A DNA stretch of 64,000 bases, taken from the NCBI GenBank assembly GCA_001897745.1, contig MKUH01000029.1:1-64000 (forward strand), given 5' to 3'. This DNA is from Candidatus Accumulibacter sp. 66-26 (GTDB lineage: Bacteria; Pseudomonadota; Gammaproteobacteria; Burkholderiales; Rhodocyclaceae). The position numbers were made by a program, and so were the translations under genes. Shown in pieces: positions 8,452 to 17,863 of this stretch; the stretch's first letter is position 1; every line of letters begins with the position of its first letter. Below the pieces are notes generated by a model. The model worked only from the letters and a program-made list of their open reading frames with translations. It searched no databases and was not told the origin of the DNA.

Positions 8452-9108
8452 ATGAAAAAAATCATCGTAGCTCTATTGACCGTTTCGGTCGGCAGTACGG
8501 GTCTCGTCGGCTGCGCCAACATGAGCGAGACCCAGCGCACCACGGGCACCGGCGCGGCCATCGGCGCGGCGGCCGGTGCCGTGATCGGCGGCGTGCGCGG
8601 CGGCGGTCGCAGCGCGGCGACCGGCGCCGTGATCGGCGGGGCGCTCGGCGCGGGCGGCGGCTATCTGTGGTCGCGCCACATGCAGGAGCAGAAGGCGTCG
8701 ATGGAACAGGCGACGCGGGGCACCGGCGTGCAAGTCAGCCAGACCGCCGACAACCAGCTCAAGCTCGACATCCCGAGCGACATCTCCTTCGACTCCGGGC
8801 GCTACGAGATCAAGCCGAACCTGCGCCCGATCCTCGACCGCTTCGCCACCACGCTGAACCAGAACCCGGTGACCACGGTGCGCATCGTCGGCCACACCGA
8901 CAGCACCGGTTCGGACGCGGTCAACGGCCCGCTCTCGGTCAATCGCGCCAGCGCGACGCGCGACTATCTGGCGGCGCGCGGCGTGGCCTCCAGCCGCATT
9001 GCCATCGACGGCCGTGGCGCGCACGAACCGGTCGCCGACAACGGCACGGCGGCGGGCCGGGCGGCCAACCGGCGCGTCGAAATCTTCGTCGCCGAAGCCG
9101 CCCGCTGA
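8452..9108 (+). CDS. OmpA-family lipoprotein with glycine-zipper
   Basis: The protein has 218 residues; ATG 8452 is preceded by an AGGAG box. The N-terminus is a lipoprotein signal (lipobox L-V-G-C, cysteine near 21). Residues about 32-70 form a glycine-zipper pair (AAIGAAAGAVIGG, AVIGGALGAGGG) typical of YMGG/2TM domains that lie in membranes. From about residue 95 it has an OmpA-like peptidoglycan-binding domain with SFDSGRYEIKPN, VRIVGHTDSTGSD and SVNRASATRDYL, the motif set for binding diaminopimelate. It probably tethers the outer membrane to the cell wall. A TATATT box at 8412-8417 could be its -10 element. Confidence 0.88.
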   Translation: MKKIIVALLTVSVGSTGLVGCANMSETQRTTGTGAAIGAAAGAVIGGVRGGGRSAATGAVIGGALGAGGGYLWSRHMQEQKASMEQATRGTGVQVSQTADNQLKLDIPSDISFDSGRYEIKPNLRPILDRFATTLNQNPVTTVRIVGHTDSTGSDAVNGPLSVNRASATRDYLAARGVASSRIAIDGRGAHEPVADNGTAAGRAANRRVEIFVAEAAR

Positions 9109-9169
9109 TGAGGCGCCGGGAAGCGGTACTGCCGTTCCCTCCATCCGCCCTCGCCGCGCGGGTGCGGCC

Positions 9170-10138
9170 TTGAGCCGGCGGCGCTTCCTCGTTTCGCTGG
9201 CGTGCGCCGGTTTCGGGCTGGCGTCGCGCGGCGCCCTCGCCGCGCCGGCCGACGCGCTGGAAGCCGGGTTGAATGCACGCCTGCGCGAACTCGAAGCCGC
9301 CGCCGGAGGAAGGCTGGGAGTGCACTTCCTGGATACGGCAAGCGGCCGGGAATACGGCTACCGCGCGCACGAGCGCTTCCCGCTGTTCAGTTCGTTCAAG
9401 CTGCTGGCGGGCGCGCTCGTGCTGCACCGGGTCGACGCGGGGCAGGAATCGCTGGCGCGGCGGATTCCCTATGCGCGGGACGATCTCGTCGAATGGTCGC
9501 CGGTCACCGAGCGGCACGCGGACGGGGCGGGAATGAGCCTGGGCGACTTGTGCGAAGCCGCCATCACGACCAGCGACAACACCGCCGCCAACCTCATCCT
9601 GGCGAGCTTCGGCGGTCCCGCCGGGCTGACGGCCTACGCGCGGCGGCTCGGCGACGCCGTCACCCGCCTTGACCGCAACGAGCCGGACCTGAACGATCCC
9701 CATCCCACGCAGCCGCTGGACACCACCTCGCCGGGCGCGATGTCCCGCACAGTGCAGCAGGTCGTGCTGGGCGACGCGCTGTCCGCGCAGTCGCGTCGGC
9801 AACTGCAGCACTGGCTGCTCGACAACACCACGGGCGGCCGCCGCCTGCGGGCCGGACTGCCGGCGGACTGGCGGATTGGCGACAAGACCGGAACCGGGAA
9901 AACCGGCGCCAACGACATCGGCGTGGTCTGGCCGCCCGGAGGCGCGCCCCTCGTGGTCAGCGCCTATCTGGCCGACAGCGACGCCGACATCCGGTTGCGG
10001 GAAGCGACCCTTGCCGGGGTCGGCGGACTGCTGCGGGAATTCTCGCCTAAGGTCGGCGGCGTGCCTTGCACGGCGCGGCCGCTCTGCCGCTTCGAAACGC
10101 CACCGCTTCCCCGGGCGCGCCGGGCTACGCCAGCTTGA
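9170..10138 (+). CDS. class A beta-lactamase
   Basis: The protein has 322 residues from TTG 9170, the only plausible in-frame start before the signal sequence. SRRRFLVSLACAGFG looks like a twin-arginine (Tat) signal. All class A catalytic elements are present: S74-x-x-K77 (SSFK), S135-D-N, E171 in EPDLN (the omega-loop glutamate), and K239-T-G. The enzyme should hydrolyse beta-lactams in the periplasm. The last 30 residues (after LLREF) extend past the usual fold and overlap the convergent diguanylate cyclase gene by 14 bases. No regulator of the AmpR or BlaI type lies beside it, so expression is probably constitutive. Confidence 0.88.
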   Translation: MSRRRFLVSLACAGFGLASRGALAAPADALEAGLNARLRELEAAAGGRLGVHFLDTASGREYGYRAHERFPLFSSFKLLAGALVLHRVDAGQESLARRIPYARDDLVEWSPVTERHADGAGMSLGDLCEAAITTSDNTAANLILASFGGPAGLTAYARRLGDAVTRLDRNEPDLNDPHPTQPLDTTSPGAMSRTVQQVVLGDALSAQSRRQLQHWLLDNTTGGRRLRAGLPADWRIGDKTGTGKTGANDIGVVWPPGGAPLVVSAYLADSDADIRLREATLAGVGGLLREFSPKVGGVPCTARPLCRFETPPLPRARRATPA

Positions 10139-11465
10139 GCCGCTGCGCCCGCAGCGAGGCGCCCTGCGAGGTGTTGCGGCCGGCGCTCTTGGCGGCGTAG
10201 AGCATTTCGTCGGCGCGGTCGGCGAGCGTTTTCGGGTCGAGCCCGGGCGCCGGAACCGCCGTCGCGATGCCGACGCTGATCGTGACGCACGACCCGGCGG
10301 TCGAGAAGGCGTGGGGAATCTTCTGCGCGGCGACGGCCGCATGGAAGCGCCCGGCGATGTGCATCGCCCCCTCCAGGTCGGTGTCGCCGAGGACGGCGAC
10401 GAACTCCTCGCCGCCGTAGCGCGCGACGAAATCGCCGGGGCGCTGGAGCGAATCCTTCAAGCCCCTGGCGACGCGCGCCAGGCATTCGTCGCCGGCGCCG
10501 TGCCCGTAGTTGTCGTTGAACTGCTTGAAGCAGTCGATATCGATCATGACGAGGGCGAGCGACTGGCCGGCGCGCTGGCTGCGCGCCCACTCCTGCGCCA
10601 GCGTCTGGTTGAAGGCGCGGCGGTTGGCGATTCCGGTCAGCGGGTCGATCAGGATCAGGGCTTCGAGGTGGTCGGCGCGCTGCATGGTGGCGCGGAACAG
10701 TTCCATCGCCCTGGCCATCCGGCCGACTTCGTCGCTGCGCTCGACGCCGGGGATTTCGCCGTCGTACTCGCGGTCGGTCAGCCGCCCCATGCTGCGCGTG
10801 AGGCGGACGATGGGACGCGAAATCTGCGTGACGGAAAGATAGGCCGAGAGGGAAATGACGAGCAGGATCGCCAGCCCGAAGGCGACGGCGGTATAGGCGA
10901 TGGCGCGCTGGGTGGCCTCGTGCAGCTCGGCCGACGCCTCCTGGTAGTGCAGCACCGAGGCGTCGCGCAGCTGGTCCATGCTGCGGCGCAGGGCGCGCAG
11001 ATCGGGATCGAACTGCTCGTGGATGATCTCCAGCGCCCGGTCGCCGCGCCAGCGCGCCGCCGCGTCGATGATCGTCGCGGCACGCTCGAAGACCCGCCCT
11101 TCCTGCACGAGAATGCCGTCCAGCGCCGACTGCTGCGCGCCGACCAGCGGCCGGACCGCTTCGATCCGGCTCCGGAACTGCAGCTGCAGGGCGTCCAGTT
11201 CGAGCTGGGTGGCGCGCATCTTCAGCTCCTCCTGCTCGGTCAGCACCGAGAAGACCAGCCGGCTGGCGTCGCTCAGATCGAGCAGGGCGTCGCCGATCAG
11301 GATGGACGCGGCGGCGTCGTGGTTGAGCAGGTCGCGATAGTCGCGGTCGATGCCGCGCATGTTCAGCATCGAGAACAGGGTGATGAGGACGGCCAGCGTG
11401 CCGAGCAGCGACACCAGCAGCAGCACCTTGCTGACCAGCCTCAGGTTGGAAAAGAAACGAATGAT
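10125..11465 (-). CDS. membrane diguanylate cyclase (HAMP-GGDEF)
   Basis: About 446 residues. A first membrane segment (SKVLLLVSLLGTLAVLITLF), a helical periplasmic domain of about 150 residues, a second membrane segment (AVAFGLAILLVISLSAYL) and a HAMP region precede a GGDEF domain carrying an intact GGEEF active site and an RPGD inhibitory site five residues before it. It should make c-di-GMP from two GTP and be product-inhibited. The start is problematic: no ATG, GTG or TTG opens the frame before the first membrane segment. I list ATC 11465, which follows GGGAG; GTG 11426 is inside the membrane helix. The gene follows the binding-protein gene by about 38 bases, suggesting they work together. 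Confidence 0.8.
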   Translation of the reverse strand: MIRFFSNLRLVSKVLLLVSLLGTLAVLITLFSMLNMRGIDRDYRDLLNHDAAASILIGDALLDLSDASRLVFSVLTEQEELKMRATQLELDALQLQFRSRIEAVRPLVGAQQSALDGILVQEGRVFERAATIIDAAARWRGDRALEIIHEQFDPDLRALRRSMDQLRDASVLHYQEASAELHEATQRAIAYTAVAFGLAILLVISLSAYLSVTQISRPIVRLTRSMGRLTDREYDGEIPGVERSDEVGRMARAMELFRATMQRADHLEALILIDPLTGIANRRAFNQTLAQEWARSQRAGQSLALVMIDIDCFKQFNDNYGHGAGDECLARVARGLKDSLQRPGDFVARYGGEEFVAVLGDTDLEGAMHIAGRFHAAVAAQKIPHAFSTAGSCVTISVGIATAVPAPGLDPKTLADRADEMLYAAKSAGRNTSQGASLRAQRLKLA

Positions 11466-11503
11466 GTCACTCCCGTCTTGCGCGCCGAGCCCGGCTGCGC
11501 CCG

Positions 11504-12772
11504 TTATCGCACCGAGTCGGCGATCCCCCGTTGCAGCTGCCGCACCGCCTGCGCGTCGTCGATGCGTCCGGACAGGTGATCGCTGACCACCTTGTAGATG
11601 GCCGTCTTCGTGCGCGACGGATTGGCGTTGCCCATGGCCACCGAGCCCATGACGGTGCGCCGCATGTTGCCGCCGCGCAGGTCGTCGATGTTCTGCCGCC
11701 CGCAGCGGTTGAAGGCGTCGCGCGGCACGTCGACGCGCCCCGGCGCCGCTCCGGTGGCGAGGTTCAGATCGCGCTGGAAGACCGGGTCCAGCAGGATCGC
11801 CGCGAGCGCCTGGCGGGCCGGCGCATCGCTCCGGCTGTCCTTGAAGAACACGTACTGGTCGCTGTTGAACAGGAATATGCCCTGAGTGTCGGGAAATCTG
11901 AAGCACAGATACTCACGCTCGGGCTGCAGGCCGCGGTGGCTGAATTCGCCGTTCACCCAGGTGCCCTGCACCTGCAGCAGCGCCTCGCCGCGGCGGACCA
12001 TGTCGGTCGCCTGATCCCAGCTGCGGCGCGCGAAGCCGGGGCCGAGATAGCCGCGCAGCTGGCTCATGCGCCGGAAGATCCGCAGCAGCAGCTCGGGCTT
12101 CAGCGCCTCCGGTTCGAGCTGCAGGAAGGCCCGGCGGTAGAACTCGGCGCCGCCGACGCCGACCGCCACCGCCTCGAACAGGAGGGTGTGCTCCCAGGCC
12201 TCGCGGCCGATGGCGAGCGGCACGATGCCGGCGGCGCGCGCCTTTTTGAGCAGCTCGATCAGATCGTCCCAGCCGTCCGGCTGGCGCCCGCCGATGCGGT
12301 CGAACTGCGCCTTGTTCAGCCACATCCAGTTGGTCGAATGGGCGTTGATCGGCGCCGCGACCCAGTGCCCGCGATACTTGGAGAGGTGCTGGATGCCGTT
12401 GGGGACGACCTTGTCCCATTCCCCGGCGGCGGCCATCTCGTCGAGATTTTCCAGCAGGCCCAGACGTGCCCATTCGTGGATGTCGTAGCCGATGCTCTGC
12501 GCCGCGGTCGGCGCGCGGCCGGCGGCGACCCGCCGACGCAGCGCGTCGCCGTAGCGCGCCGTGCCGCTGCCCGCCTGCGCGCCTTCGCGGAAGGGAATGC
12601 CCTGGCGCTCGACGTGGGCGCGCAGCACGTCGATGCTCGCCCGCTCGCCGCCCGACACCCACCAGTGGAATATCTCGATCTCGTAACGCTGGGCGGGAGC
12701 CGCCTGCGCCGCCCCGGCCAGAACGAGAGGAAGCAGGAGGCGCCAAGCGTTGCGGGGGAGAGGGAAAGGCAT
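11504..12772 (-). CDS. periplasmic sugar-type substrate-binding protein
   Basis: The protein has 422 residues from ATG 12772, which starts a signal peptide (AWRLLLPLVLAGAAQA); two further in-frame ATGs upstream are less likely. It follows the family 1 extracellular solute-binding pattern (IEIFHWWVSGGERASIDVL, VVPNGIQHLSKYRGHWVAAPINAHSTNW, ALLQVQGTWVNGEF, and a late GNANPSRTKTAIYKVVSDHLSG). Such proteins bind sugars for ABC importers, but no permease or ATPase gene is nearby. Instead a membrane diguanylate cyclase follows directly. I infer that it acts as a ligand sensor that reports to the cyclase's periplasmic domain. Confidence 0.82.
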   Translation of the reverse strand: MPFPLPRNAWRLLLPLVLAGAAQAAPAQRYEIEIFHWWVSGGERASIDVLRAHVERQGIPFREGAQAGSGTARYGDALRRRVAAGRAPTAAQSIGYDIHEWARLGLLENLDEMAAAGEWDKVVPNGIQHLSKYRGHWVAAPINAHSTNWMWLNKAQFDRIGGRQPDGWDDLIELLKKARAAGIVPLAIGREAWEHTLLFEAVAVGVGGAEFYRRAFLQLEPEALKPELLLRIFRRMSQLRGYLGPGFARRSWDQATDMVRRGEALLQVQGTWVNGEFSHRGLQPEREYLCFRFPDTQGIFLFNSDQYVFFKDSRSDAPARQALAAILLDPVFQRDLNLATGAAPGRVDVPRDAFNRCGRQNIDDLRGGNMRRTVMGSVAMGNANPSRTKTAIYKVVSDHLSGRIDDAQAVRQLQRGIADSVR

Positions 12773-12956
12773 GCGTCCAGGCGCTCGTCGGATCATGCCG
12801 GGGATTCTAGCGTACCGGACGGAGCGACTCACGCACCGGGCCTGCGGGCGCGAAAGGGGGCGCCGCAGCGCACCCCGGGAACGGCCCCGCGCTGCGGCGG
12901 GGCGGCGTCGGGGCGGCCGAAAAAGCGAGGAGAAAGAACGACGGTGCGGCGGACCG

Positions 12957-13196
12957 TCAGCGGCCGCAGGAAGCGCCGTCGGCCTTCTTCATGCCGAGCC
13001 GGACCATCAGCGACTCGGCCGGGCAGAAGCGGGTGAAGCCGCTCTGGAAGAGGTTGGCGCCGACGAAGGCGGTGAACCACAGGAAATACTTCGAGACGAA
13101 GAGCGGGCTGGCCTCGACGCCGAGGGCGAGCGAGATCAGGACGAAGGCGCCGGCCATGATGCGGACGGCGCGGTCGGTGGTGAAAGTCGGGCTCAT
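12957..13196 (-). CDS. DUF2892 (YgaP-like membrane domain) protein
   Basis: The protein has 79 residues with two hydrophobic hairpin segments (RIMAGAFVLISLALG and FLWFTAFVGANLFQSGF) followed by a conserved FCPAESLMVRLGMKK stretch. This is the membrane domain found alone or fused to a rhodanese in YgaP, and it often lies near sulfur-handling genes. The ATG overlaps the stop of the RND permease gene by four bases, so it is the last gene of that operon. A role in sulfane-sulfur or sulfide handling fits the neighbouring sulfide:quinone oxidoreductase but is inference. Confidence 0.82.
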   Translation of the reverse strand: MSPTFTTDRAVRIMAGAFVLISLALGVEASPLFVSKYFLWFTAFVGANLFQSGFTRFCPAESLMVRLGMKKADGASCGR

Positions 13197-16100
13197 GAAG
13201 TGTGCTCCTTCCTGAATGCTGCGTAGTAGAGAACCGGGATGACCACCAGGGTCAGCACGGTGGAAACGAAGATGCCGAAGATCAGACTGATCGCCAGCCC
13301 GTTGAAGATCGGATCGTCGAGGATGAACAGCGCGCCGAGCATGGCGGCCAGCCCGGTCAGCGCGATCGGCTTGGCGCGCACGGCGGCGGACTGGATCACC
13401 GCTTCGGCGAAGTCCATGCCGGCGGCGACCTGCTGCTTGATGAAGTCGACGAGCAGGATCGAGTTGCGCACGATGATGCCGGCCAGCGCGATCATGCCGA
13501 TCATCGAGGTCGCCGTGTATTGGCTGCCGAGCAGCGCGTGGCCGGGCATCACGCCGATGATGGTGAGCGGGATCGGCGCCATGATGACGAGCGGCACGAG
13601 GTAGCTGCCGAAGTGCGCGACGACCAGCAGGTAGATGAGGATCAGACCGACCGCGTAGGCGATGCCCATGTCGCGGAAAGTTTCGTAGGTGACCTGCCAC
13701 TCGCCGTCCCACTTGATCGAGTAGCCGGCGTAGGGGTCGGCCGGCTGGCGGACGAACCATTCGCCGAGCGTGCCGGCGAGCTTGCCGCCGCCCTGCCCCT
13801 GCGCGCTTTCCAGACCTTCCAGCGCCTTGCCCTTGAGCGCGCCGCGCGCATCGAACATGCCGTAGAGCGGCGAGTCGAGCTTGCCGCCCATGTCGGCATA
13901 GACGTACACCACCGGCAGCAGATCCTTGTGGTAAATCGCCTTCTCGCGCGCCTGCTCGCGCACTTCGACGAGTTCGGAAACCGGCACGAGGACGCCGTCG
14001 CGCGAGCGCACGCGCAGCCCGAGCAGCGCATCGAGCGAGCTTTGCTTCTCGGGCGGCAGCGTCACGCGCACCGGGATCTCGAACTTCGACTCGGCGTTGT
14101 GCACCGGCGTCGCGTCCTCGCCGGCAAGGCCCATGCGCACCGCCTCGACGACGTCGCTCTGCGCCACGCCGAGCAGCGCGGCCTTGCTCTGCAACACGTG
14201 CAGCACCGTCTTGCGCGCGTCGGCCTGCACCGAATCGTCGATGGCGACAAGGTCCGGCGTCGCCGCGAAGACCCTGCGCACCTCCTTGGCGACGGCGATC
14301 TGCCCCTGATAGTCGGGGCCGTAGACCTCGGCGACGATCGGCGACATCACCGGCGGGCCGGGCGGCACCTCGACCACCTTGGCGTTGCCGCCGGCCTTGC
14401 GCCCGATCGCCTCGACCGCGGCGCGCACCGAGACGGCGATCTCGTGGCTCTGCCGCGCGCGGCGGTGCTTGTCGACCAGATTGACCTGGATGTCGCCCCA
14501 CTCCGGCGCGGCGCGCAGGTAGTACTGGCGCACCAGGCCGTTGAAATTGATCGGCCCGGCGGTGCCGGCGTAGACCTGATAGTCGCTCACCTCCGGCACC
14601 TTGCCGAGCTCGTCGCCGATCTCGCGCAGCACGCGCGCCGTCTCCTCGAGCGGCGTGCCGACCGGCATGTCGAGGACGACCTGGAATTCGCTCTTGTTGT
14701 CGAAGGGCAGCATCTTGAGGACGACGAGCTGGACGGCGGTGAGCGACAGCGAGCCGAGGATCAGGACGACGATGGCGGCGAACAGCTTGCGCCGCGCCGC
14801 GCGGCCCTTGGCGGGGTCGAGGAAGGGCGTCAGCACGCGGCGGAAGAAGCGTTCGAGGCGAACGCCGAGCGGCGACTGCGACTGCACGCCGCCGCCGTGC
14901 GCCGCCGTCCCCGACGAAGGCGCGTGCGCGAGCAGCTTGCCGGCCAGCCAGGGCGTGACGACGAAGGCGACGGCGAGCGAGATGAACATGCCCATCGACG
15001 CGTTGATCGGGATCGGGCTCATGTACGGCCCCATCAGGCCGGTGACGAAGGCCATCGGCAGCAGCGCGGCGATCACCGTGAAGGTGGCGAGGATGGTCGG
15101 CCCGCCGACCTCGTCGACGGCGGGCGGGATGAGTTCGAGCAGCGGCCGGTCGGGATGCAGCGCCTGCCAGCGGTGGATGTTCTCGACGACGACGATGGCG
15201 TCGTCGACGAGGATGCCGATCGAGAAGATCAGCGCGAACAGCGACACGCGGTTCAGCGTGAAGCCCCAGGCCCACGAGGCGAACAGCGTCGCGGCCAGCG
15301 TCAGCGTGACGGCGACGCCGACGATCAACGCCTCGCGCTTGCCGAGCGCGAAGAAGACGAGAAGGACGACGAAGGCGGTGGCGAAGGCGAGCTTGCCGAT
15401 CAGCTTCTGCGCCTTCTCGGTCGCCGTCGCGCCGTAGTTGCGCGTCACGCTGACTTCGACGCCGTCCGGGATCACCGTGCCCTTGAGCGCTTCGGCGCGG
15501 GCGATCACGCCGTCGGCGACGTCGGCCGCGTTGACGCCCGGCTGCTTGGAAATCTGCAGGGTGACCGCCGGGAAGGTCGCGCCGGGATCGGCCCCCGGAC
15601 GCTGGCCCCGGACGGCGGCCGCGTCGCCGCCGGCCGGGCCGATGCCGTGCCAGACGTAGCGCGCCGGCTGGTCCGGCCCGTCCTCGATGCGCGCCACGTC
15701 GCCCATGAACACCGGCTTGCGCGCGCCGGCCGCGCCGCGCACGGCGACGACCAGCCGGCGCACGTCGGCCGCCGATTCGAGGTAGGTGCCGGTCTGCACC
15801 AGCACCTCGCGGTTGCCGGCGACGACGCTGCCCGACGACTGCAGCGCGTTGCCGACCTTGAGCGCGGCGGCGAGGTCCTGCGGCGTGACGCCGAAGGCGT
15901 TCATGCGCTCGGCGTCGAGCAGCACGCGGATGACGTGGTCGGGGCCGCCGAGGGTGGACACGTCGCGCGTCCCCTTGATGCGCTTGAAGTCGATCTCGGC
16001 GGCGCGCGCCACCTGCTGCAGGTCGAAGGCCGAGCGCGCCGGATCGGCGGTCCAGAAGGTCAGCGCGACAATCGGCACGTCGTCGATGCCCTTCGGCTTG

Positions 16101-16498
16101 ATCACCGGTTCGAGCACGCCGAGGTTGGGCGCCAGCCAGTCGCGGTGCGACTGCACGGTGTCGTGGAGGCGCAGCACGGCGTCGTTGTACTTGACGCCGA
16201 CGTCGAACTGCACGGTGATCACGGCCATGCCGGGACGCGACACCGAATACACATGCTCGACGCCGGACAGGCGCGACAGCACCTGCTCGGCCGGCGTCGC
16301 CACGAGGTTCTCGACGTCCTTGGCCGACGCGCCGGGGAAGACGACGAAGACGTCGGCCATGGTCACGTCGATCTGCGGCTCCTCCTCGCGCGGCGTGACG
16401 AGCGTTGCGAAGACGCCCATCAGCAGCGCGACGAGCGCGAGCAGCGGCGTCATGCGCGACGCCAGGAAGATTTTTGCGATGCGGCCGGAAATACCCAT
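13193..16498 (-). CDS. RND efflux permease
   Basis: The protein has 1101 residues with the duplicated RND architecture: a first membrane helix (PLLALVALLMGVFATLV), a large periplasmic porter domain, the helix-4 proton-relay pair (GILVDDAIVVVEN), a second porter domain and a final helix bundle (ALAGIIVRNSILLVDF). The helix-10 lysine used by AcrB appears as arginine in IVRNS, so the proton relay may differ. Length and motifs fit the drug/organic-compound branch rather than the heavy-metal branch, but the substrate is unknown. It lies 7 bases after the sulfide:quinone oxidoreductase gene and shares an operon with the HlyD adaptor. No outer-membrane factor is encoded here, so it must borrow one. 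Confidence 0.9.
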   Translation of the reverse strand: MGISGRIAKIFLASRMTPLLALVALLMGVFATLVTPREEEPQIDVTMADVFVVFPGASAKDVENLVATPAEQVLSRLSGVEHVYSVSRPGMAVITVQFDVGVKYNDAVLRLHDTVQSHRDWLAPNLGVLEPVIKPKGIDDVPIVALTFWTADPARSAFDLQQVARAAEIDFKRIKGTRDVSTLGGPDHVIRVLLDAERMNAFGVTPQDLAAALKVGNALQSSGSVVAGNREVLVQTGTYLESAADVRRLVVAVRGAAGARKPVFMGDVARIEDGPDQPARYVWHGIGPAGGDAAAVRGQRPGADPGATFPAVTLQISKQPGVNAADVADGVIARAEALKGTVIPDGVEVSVTRNYGATATEKAQKLIGKLAFATAFVVLLVFFALGKREALIVGVAVTLTLAATLFASWAWGFTLNRVSLFALIFSIGILVDDAIVVVENIHRWQALHPDRPLLELIPPAVDEVGGPTILATFTVIAALLPMAFVTGLMGPYMSPIPINASMGMFISLAVAFVVTPWLAGKLLAHAPSSGTAAHGGGVQSQSPLGVRLERFFRRVLTPFLDPAKGRAARRKLFAAIVVLILGSLSLTAVQLVVLKMLPFDNKSEFQVVLDMPVGTPLEETARVLREIGDELGKVPEVSDYQVYAGTAGPINFNGLVRQYYLRAAPEWGDIQVNLVDKHRRARQSHEIAVSVRAAVEAIGRKAGGNAKVVEVPPGPPVMSPIVAEVYGPDYQGQIAVAKEVRRVFAATPDLVAIDDSVQADARKTVLHVLQSKAALLGVAQSDVVEAVRMGLAGEDATPVHNAESKFEIPVRVTLPPEKQSSLDALLGLRVRSRDGVLVPVSELVEVREQAREKAIYHKDLLPVVYVYADMGGKLDSPLYGMFDARGALKGKALEGLESAQGQGGGKLAGTLGEWFVRQPADPYAGYSIKWDGEWQVTYETFRDMGIAYAVGLILIYLLVVAHFGSYLVPLVIMAPIPLTIIGVMPGHALLGSQYTATSMIGMIALAGIIVRNSILLVDFIKQQVAAGMDFAEAVIQSAAVRAKPIALTGLAAMLGALFILDDPIFNGLAISLIFGIFVSTVLTLVVIPVLYYAAFRKEHTS

Positions 16499-16505
16499 GC
16501 GCGGC

Positions 16506-17780
16506 TTACTTTCCCTTGAGTTTCATGATTCCGAGCGCTTCCATCACGATCTTTTCGTAGACGGTCTCGGTCGTCCCCTTCTTCATCTTGTGCATGAAGT
16601 ACTTCTCGAAGCCGACCTTGGCCAGATGCACCCACTTGCCCTGCGCGAACCAGTTCACGTTGCGCGGCGGAATCTGCGGCAGCGCGACGAAGGCCGCGCC
16701 GCTGTCGCCGAAATCGGCGAGACAGACGGCGTTCCACGTCGCCTTTTCGGTCGGCTCGCGGCCGTCGAGCGCGGCGCGGATGTTCTTCGCCGTGGCGCTG
16801 ACCATCGACTCGATCATGTAGCCGGTCTTCGGCGTGCCGGTCGGCACCGGCGTCGTCTCGACCGGCGGGATCGCGACGCAGACGCCGACCGCGTAGATGT
16901 TCGGAAACTTCGGATTGCGCTGCCAGGGATCGATCAGGACGAAGCCGCGCGGATTGGTCAGCCCCTCGATGCCGGCCACCGCGTCGACGCCCTTGAACGC
17001 CGGCAGCATCATCGAGTAGGCGAAGGGCAGCTCGTGCTCCTTCTTCGGCTTGCCGTCCTCGTCGTGCTCGGTGACGAACATCTTCCCGGCCTCGACGCGG
17101 CTCACCCTGGCGTTGCAGATCCAGCGCACGTGCTTGTCGCGGAAGATCGACTCCATCAGGCCCTTCGAGTCGCCGACGCCGCCGAGGCCGAGGTGGCCGA
17201 TATACGGCTCGGGCGTGACGAAGGTCATCGGCACGCGGTCGCGCAGCTTGCGCCGGCGCAGATCGGTTTCCATGATCATCGCGAACTCGTAGGCCGGCCC
17301 GAAGCACGACGCGCCCTGCACCGCGCCGACGACGATCGGCCCCGGTTCGGCGACGAAGCGCTCCCAGGCCTGCTGCGCGCGCGCCGCGTGCTCGACGTGG
17401 CAGATCGACTGCGTGTATCCCTGCGGCCCGAGTCCCTCGACCTCGTCGAAGGCGAGCTTCGGCCCGGTGGCGACGATCAGGAAGTCGTAGTCGAGCATGC
17501 TGCCGTCGACGAGTTCGAGGCGGTTTTCCCCGGGGTGCACGCGCCGCACACCGGTCGGGACGAAGTCGATGCCGCGTTTGGCGAGCAGCGGGGCGACGTC
17601 CAGTTCGATTTCGTCGCGCTTGCGCCAGTCGACCGCGACCCAGGGGTTGGAGGGGACGAAGTGGAATTTCGGCGAATCCGAGACGACCGTGACGCGGTCT
17701 TCCGCGCGCGCCGCCTCGCGGATTTCGTACGCCATGGGCATGCCGCCGAGGCCGGCGCCGATGATCACGATATGAGCCAT
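16506..17780 (-). CDS. sqr: sulfide:quinone oxidoreductase
   Basis: The protein has 424 residues. It opens with a dinucleotide-binding motif (IVIIGAGLGGMPMA) and later has LIVATGPKL and YAVGVCVAIPP typical of the FAD-dependent SQR/flavocytochrome c family. Three cysteines stand at 127 (SICHVEH), 159 (GASCFGPAYEF) and 353 (AVCLADFGDSG). From memory these match the C128, C160 and C356 set of Acidithiobacillus SQR that carries the sulfur bridge. It would oxidise sulfide to sulfane sulfur and feed electrons to quinone at the inner membrane; the C-terminal amphipathic part (GFEKYFMHKMKKG) could be the membrane anchor. It sits between HlyD and RND genes on the same strand. Confidence 0.85.
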   Translation of the reverse strand: MAHIVIIGAGLGGMPMAYEIREAARAEDRVTVVSDSPKFHFVPSNPWVAVDWRKRDEIELDVAPLLAKRGIDFVPTGVRRVHPGENRLELVDGSMLDYDFLIVATGPKLAFDEVEGLGPQGYTQSICHVEHAARAQQAWERFVAEPGPIVVGAVQGASCFGPAYEFAMIMETDLRRRKLRDRVPMTFVTPEPYIGHLGLGGVGDSKGLMESIFRDKHVRWICNARVSRVEAGKMFVTEHDEDGKPKKEHELPFAYSMMLPAFKGVDAVAGIEGLTNPRGFVLIDPWQRNPKFPNIYAVGVCVAIPPVETTPVPTGTPKTGYMIESMVSATAKNIRAALDGREPTEKATWNAVCLADFGDSGAAFVALPQIPPRNVNWFAQGKWVHLAKVGFEKYFMHKMKKGTTETVYEKIVMEALGIMKLKGK

Positions 17781-17863
17781 GTCCTGTTTCTCCTTGATGT
17801 CACAGCACGGGAACGTTCGGGCGTTTTCCGCGCGAACGGTCGGAAAGCACGGCCGGCGGCCGT

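Noticed and set aside
13202..16519. 1105-codon open frame on the plus strand opposite the RND permease
   Set aside because: It mirrors a clear RND gene; its translation is rich in R, D, H, A and V without motifs, as expected for the antisense of high-GC coding DNA.
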